This document shows positions 58,594-64,000 of a stretch of DNA of 64,000 nt, piece after piece. The notes under the pieces are model-generated. The model saw nothing but the letters and a program-made list of their open reading frames with translations, was not told where the DNA came from and made no database searches. The stretch comes from Hanleya hanleyi. Lineage: Eukaryota; Mollusca; Polyplacophora; Lepidopleurida; Hanleyidae. How positions within the stretch are numbered: the first letter of the stretch is position 1; each line of letters opens with the position of its first letter. The stretch lies in contig JAVTVY010006765.1 of assembly GCA_036873755.1 (NCBI GenBank), positions 1-64,000 of the forward strand, given 5' to 3'. Position numbers and translations under genes: made by a program.

Positions 58594-60738
58594 TAACACA
58601 AAGATGGTTAGGAAATAAACCTCTTCAGTTTATCATGCGCCTTCTGTGGCGTTACTCAAAATGGGTTATGTCCCCTGAATGACAAATATTGTTATCAGGA
58701 CAGTTATACTGGATCAATAATATGGCTAAGAGCAGGACACACCTGGCTATCAATTGTGATCTATGTCAAGTCAGTAATGTATGTCAAGTCCTAAAGCTGG
58801 GTCAAGTTATTGATCAGGATGGGGTCAAGATGATTTAATGTGGAGTATTCAACTGTCCTGGTTATACACCTACTCAATTATCAATGAATGGTCTACATGA
58901 CAGAGAACATGAACAGCAGCACTTCACTGTGAGAACTAAATTATAATCTGTTATATATATGTTTAGTATAACATGTAATCCAAAATAACAATAACAATCA
59001 TGTCAATGTGTTTGTGGAAAACCTTCAACCCTTAGCTTAGCAATGTACCACTATCATTAGAAATGAAAACTCAAAAATGTTTCATTGTAAATGTCTCCAG
59101 AAGATACATGGATATTTCACACGATTATGTGAACACAATCTTATCAGTTTTATTTAGAACTGGGTGTTCCAGTTTCTGTTCAACTTCATTTCCTCATAAT
59201 AAATTTTGATTAGTAAATAAATGTTTACCAATACAGTACACACAACCATTAGGTATTAACAGATCAAATATCAATGCTATCTTTGAGTTCATCATTTCTG
59301 ACTTCACAGGTTCAAGAGCTGCCTCTATATATATGTTATCCTATGGTCAAGTGTCTTATACCCTTCCCATTTATCTCAGAAGGATGACCTTGGATTTCAA
59401 GAGGATGAGCTAGCTGATAACCCAGAATGGTGCCTTTAAGGTGACTGGCACATAGATCCAAAACCGAATATCATAGGAACTGTATATATATATTTCTGCC
59501 TGTCTAAATCCACATAATAGATTTGTTATAATGATTAATTAAGTACTTACCAGTCTGATAATATAATACAGTGAAAAATCCATTATTCAGCTGGAAAATG
59601 TATCACACAGACCAATATATCCCCTACTATCTAACTGCATACAATCACACATCACAGATCATAGCGCATCACCAACATCTGCACTGATGCGGAGACACCT
59701 TCAAACAGACAGTCGGACGGCTGCTCAAGAGAAATTCTATACTGTGGTACTTGAAGCTGTATACATGCACAAGAGATGCAGACTCTAAAAAATGTTGAAC
59801 GTCTGAAATAAACAGCTTGAGGTAAGATGCAGAAACTCTGAAATCAGCAAAAATTGCTCCAGGACTCGGGGGTCAGAATCACTGGAAAAAAGTTACAGCA
59901 TGAACTGGTATGGAGGGTAGCTCCCGGCAAACATTGGATTTTGTAAGAGCTGTACTGAGACATGTTAGGAGGTCTGGCTTGTATATGAAGACAACTATCT
60001 GGTAGCATCTAGTTTGTTTCCATGATTGCAAACATGCTACAATTTATATCACAAGATGCTCTTACACTGTTAAACAGTGATGGGGTAACATAAACAATGA
60101 GAAGAGCTCCACACCTGATAAATGTCCATAAAATACTTGAAAACTGGTACAGAGAATTAAACATACCACCCACCATCTTACAAGTGGACAGACTCCTGTT
60201 GTCCATAAACCACAAATATTTAAGTTTCCAGCATTGCTGGATAGCTTACACTTCACGATGATCAAGTATATCAAGCTCTCCTATAGTGCCCATCGCACCA
60301 CGATGAAGTGCCCAAGTACATCCATCCATTCATCCATGATATACCTGTACATAATCTTAAGACTTTGGTTATGAGGAAATAACTTTACTCAATTTCCATC
60401 ATGTCCCATTTCCTTTTTAATGGTATTAGTAAGGAAAAATTAGTTTGGTATAAAACCTCTGAACCTACACATTTTGGCAAAAGATGTTTGGGAAATCATA
60501 CAGTATTCTCATGGCATCAGATCGTATACTACCTAATGTCAGATATACCATCTGATTGCACTGGGGTTGAAATCAAGGCGCAAAGCTTTTGTGTGTATGG
60601 CTCTTGGTCAATCAGCATTGTCCGCCTGTAAACGCAGAGGAGTAGGTTTAGCATGACACAGATAAACAAGACCTTGTACCGTGTGTTCCTGTGTAATAAT
60701 TCAGCATAAAACTTGTTAATTCTTTTACAAGATATACT
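58594..60738. other. No feature recognised
   Basis: About 2.1 kb of plain sequence. Confidence 0.4.
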
Positions 60739-60740
60739 TA

Positions 60741-61890
60741 TGGCAAGCCAAAGTGCTTTTTATTAGAGAATTTCCGATATCGGAAACTGAATTCCCGATA
60801 TCAGAATTAAAATTTCCGATATCGGAAATTCATGACCTTCAATTTCCGATATCGGAAATTGAATTCTCGATATCGGAAATTGCAATTCCCGATATCGGAA
60901 ATTGCAATTCCCGATATCGGAAATTAGAATTTTCGATATCGGAAATTCGGGGACAATTCCCGATATCGGAAGCATTTCCGATATCGGAAATTGTCACTGA
61001 ATTTTCGATATCGGAAATTGCAACTCTAGGGTGCACTCCACACCTGCCACGGTTTCGTACAAAGTGGTGTCTCCCTAATTTTATAATAGGGAAGGTCGCC
61101 CTATTTTGACAGCAAGGGAATTCTTCTTACCTTTCTACTAACTGATATCTATAGTATCACCCTGCTGGACGTAACCATTTCTCCAAACGAGGATATAATA
61201 ATTGCTTGTTGATCGCACCCACTCGCCTCTGCAGAGTTAATCGTGTTCGGAATTGAATATCTGGCGGACCAAAATCCGCACTTTTTCGGGAAGCGAAAAT
61301 GATGATTCCTTTATGGCCATAAAATTTTACAAAAAACGAGTAGGTCGACCCCCTGTTTTTTCGCCATTTTAAATTGTCCTTTGGACGGGAAACACTTTAA
61401 CATACATAAAAAGAAAATCGTTTCATACGTTTTCGCTGGGTTGCGGGTAGAATTTGACACATTTTCATATATTTTATGGAGTTTTTCAGAAAACTTGAAG
61501 GGTTACGGAGGATTGCACGTCTTTCCTTTTCAATTTCAATAGCTCACAAGTCTCCTGAAATAAGGACACGAGTGTGCCCATTTAGAAAATATATACTTTT
61601 ACAAGGTTTTTGTTAAAGATTTTACATCTATTTATGGCCGAAGATCCGAACCCATGTCTGTTTTTAGCCGCACATCATTTAGGTGTGGAATGCACCCCTA
61701 GGGAAATTCTATTTCCTATATTGGAAATTGAATTCCCAATATGGGAAATTCTATTTCCGATATCGAAAACTGTCACTGAATTTCCGATATCGGAAATTCT
61801 AATTCCCGATATCGGAAATTCTATTTCCGATATCGGGAATTGCAATTTCCGATATCGGAAATTCGGAATAAAAAGCACTTTGGCTTGCCA
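60741..61890. mobile_element. 1,150-bp TA-flanked element with CCGATATCGG palindrome arrays
   Basis: The ends TGGCAAGCCAAAGTGCTTTT (60741) and AAAAGCACTTTGGCTTGCCA (61890) are perfect inverted repeats extending about 23 bp, flanked by TA (60739-60740 and 61891-61892). Next to each end lies an array of TTTCCGATATCGGAAATT palindromes: about 12 at 60766-61020 and about 8 at 61705-61865. A second inverted pair, GGGTGCACTCCACACCT (61030) and AGGTGTGGAATGCACCC (61681), bounds a 640-bp core with no credible gene. Chance frames through the palindromes give 'FPISE' strings. Confidence 0.92.
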
Positions 61891-61892
61891 TA

Positions 61893-64000
61893 TATACTGG
61901 ATGCATTTCCCATCTCACTCTTATACAGAGATACAAACTTCTGCAATGCATGTTTCTGCACAGTGCAGTCAGAGGGTGTTACACAGACTTTAGGAGGTTA
62001 CAAGCTCTGAACATGGGAGAATGTATCTATGGAGCCAAATAATTTGCAAGAGAAACATTAAAAGCCTGCAATGCTGATAGCCCTATGTAAGAGAAAACTG
62101 TCTTTCAAGTAACTTTGATGTATATATCAGACAGATGTACTTCATCTGTCACTCATCCACATTAAATATAACTAGCCCAAACTGACCATATGGTCAACCT
62201 GTCAGATCTTATATCTTATTTCAGCTGTTACTGTGAACTAAATATGCCCAAGGGATTTAGATGCCCTTTCCCTAAATCATGACCTGGCCAGTTAACTTTG
62301 CTGGGGGGAAAAAAACAAAGAAATTGCCAGACTCTGATTTATCTTCATTTTAGCCCACAGGTACCAGAGACAACTGCATAGTGTCTTACAATTGTCAGAG
62401 AAACCGTAAAAATATGCTGAGGCTCAGCCCAAAGATCTCAATTCTAGTTCTTAACTTTATCCTTTTGAAATTAGTTTTCACATTAAAACAGTGCTTATCA
62501 AACGTTTGTAAATAACAGAATGAAAATCTAAGTAAGTACATAAATAATTTGAGAAATGGAGTCTTTATGTGCTGTGACAAATTGGCTTTGGTGCCTCACC
62601 GCTTGTAATGAGATGGAACAGCTTACTGTTCAGGATGACCTGATGTGAAGACACATGTGGAATTGTCATACAGTAACAACCCTTGTTTGCTGTAGTATGA
62701 ATATGAAACGACTTTGCAATAAAGTTATAGTTAATTAAGTCCTAACTCATTTACATCAAATCTGCTTGACTATTCAAAGAGTTCAGAGGCAACTCAATAC
62801 AACATCTAGGGTGATTATACTCACAAGGGAAACATCATCTACATGTAAAAGGTCTGCACACTCTTATTTAAACACATCCCTATATTACTGGCTGAGATAA
62901 ATCACAAACATACAGGGAACAGTTAAAAGCTGTTAACTCAGTGGTCAGTCTTTATAAGTACAAGAATCCCCTCACTGGTTCTTGTGTCTATGGAGGATCC
63001 TACAGTTAGACATCCTCTAGCTGACCTGATCCAGATGTACAGTGTAAGGTTATAATAACACTGTCAAAGGATACTAAAACACCCTTATCACATACAGCTG
63101 ACCAGTCCACTGTAAGGGGCCAGCTGGGAGGCTGTTATAATCAATCATTGACCAATCATAAACCACTGGATTCCTAAACCCTGTTCATTGAAGTCAGGTA
63201 AACAGTCAACTATGGTCATATTTCCAGCAATCCAGGTTCCATTGTAAACTTGTACAGATCAGAACCATTCCTGACGATTGTTAATTCAGGCCAATTTGTC
63301 AGACCACTTACCTCTCCAAAACAACCAATGCAGCATCAGGAAATTGAATTATGATGAATTATGATGAATTATGATGAACCTTGAGTTTAATTGTTTTATT
63401 ACGGTAATCCCTCTAATAATTCAATCCCCTAATATCAAAATTCAGTCAGCCTCAATCGTGGGAACAAACTTCAATCACCTGTTCTAATAAATTTGATCAC
63501 CCTCTTAATCATTGAACTAATAAAGAAATAATGGAATCCTTTCTTTGACTGAATTATTAGTGGGATTAATACATTTCAATGTTTATCTAATTGACAATGA
63601 GCCTTTAAGTAATCATTGAGTGTCTGTGTGAATAAAAACTCCCAAGACAATGTGTGTTATATGAACACAGCTGTAGGGTTAACATGAAGCCTACTATAGA
63701 GACTCCATGGGTTAACCAAAGATACAGGTGTATGAGAACTTGACAGTTAATTTACTTTCAAGTCAGTTGAACTGTGCACTAGGCAGATACATCAATTCAC
63801 ATATTTAACATCATCGAAGGTGCAGACAAGCTAGTATCACCTCATGACAAGTTTTCTAATAGCCTCCAATAAACTTGGCTTCTCATCAGCATGATGTGTG
63901 GTCAACCACATGTAGTTATATACTAGCAATAATTTCTTCCTTTCCTGCTTCACACCAAGATTGATTATAGTCAACTATCTGTCAGTCCTTGGCAGCTTTG
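61893..64000. other. No feature recognised
   Basis: Plain intron-like sequence. A short triplication GAATTATGAT stands at 63345-63375. Confidence 0.4.

Noticed and set aside
60753..61109. 118-codon frame with repeated FPISE
   Set aside because: A chance translation of the CCGATATCGG palindrome array. The opposite strand gives a similar repetitive frame, as expected for palindromes.

Overview
This window looks like non-coding genomic DNA of a marine lophotrochozoan, most likely a mollusc. It is AT-rich, intron-like and saturated with transposable elements. No complete host gene is convincing. The main reason for the mollusc call is a set of elements with a fixed layout: a 5' CCCCTCRGC-type start, a core of 150-180 bp tandem units ('...GCATAAATTAAAGATGGCCGCC...'), an (ACGG)n tract, and a 3' hairpin followed by GGGGTAA. 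This layout matches the bivalve 'pearl' elements, now regarded as non-autonomous Helentrons (rolling-circle elements, here called HINEs). Naming from memory; the species cannot be told from sequence alone.

Layout: 0-3.4 kb, mostly plain sequence with a palindromic GGTTCTATATAGAACC array and a 22-bp minisatellite. 3.46-4.34 kb, a HINE. 6.18-10.9 kb, a nest up to four levels deep (436-bp TTAA element > HINE > second HINE > 1,550-bp hAT-like element). 11.5-13.5 kb, a composite HINE. 15.07-16.16 kb, a ~44-bp satellite broken by a LINE fragment whose 5' end folds back. 20.4-22.9 kb, an inverted-repeat element carrying a HINE. 23.7-25.5 kb, 79-bp and 47-bp tandem arrays around a small MITE. 27.6-32.2 kb, a Tigger-like MITE, a second 436-bp TTAA element with a HINE in it, and a 2.77-kb element with GCGCCCTA-rich ends that holds a piggyBac-like insertion. 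33-42.5 kb, four HINE-type regions, two of them split by hAT-like elements with 5-bp target duplications.

The only protein-coding material with a recognisable function outside the LINE fragment is at 43.4-45.3 kb. A small C2H2 zinc-finger ORF is followed by a broken FtsK/HerA (A32-like) packaging ATPase and two unassigned ORFs. TATA boxes lie 53-64 bp upstream of two start codons. CRE (TGACGTCA) and GCGCATGCGC modules lie upstream of this block, and homologous modules occur in the opposite orientation at 49.85-50.24 kb. This looks like a decayed DNA-virus-like or Polinton-like element, itself hit by a piggyBac-type MITE (45.7 kb) and a HINE (46.9 kb).

From 51 kb on: a 244-bp palindromic MITE (52.5 kb), a 3.4-kb foldback element with a MULE-like insertion (54.4-57.8 kb), and two TA-flanked elements that share TGGCAAGC / TGGTAAGC termini but carry different arrays of short palindromes (ACATATGT at 57.9 kb, CCGATATCGG at 60.7 kb). 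Several insertions can be proved inside the window, because a second copy or the opposite arm shows the empty site.
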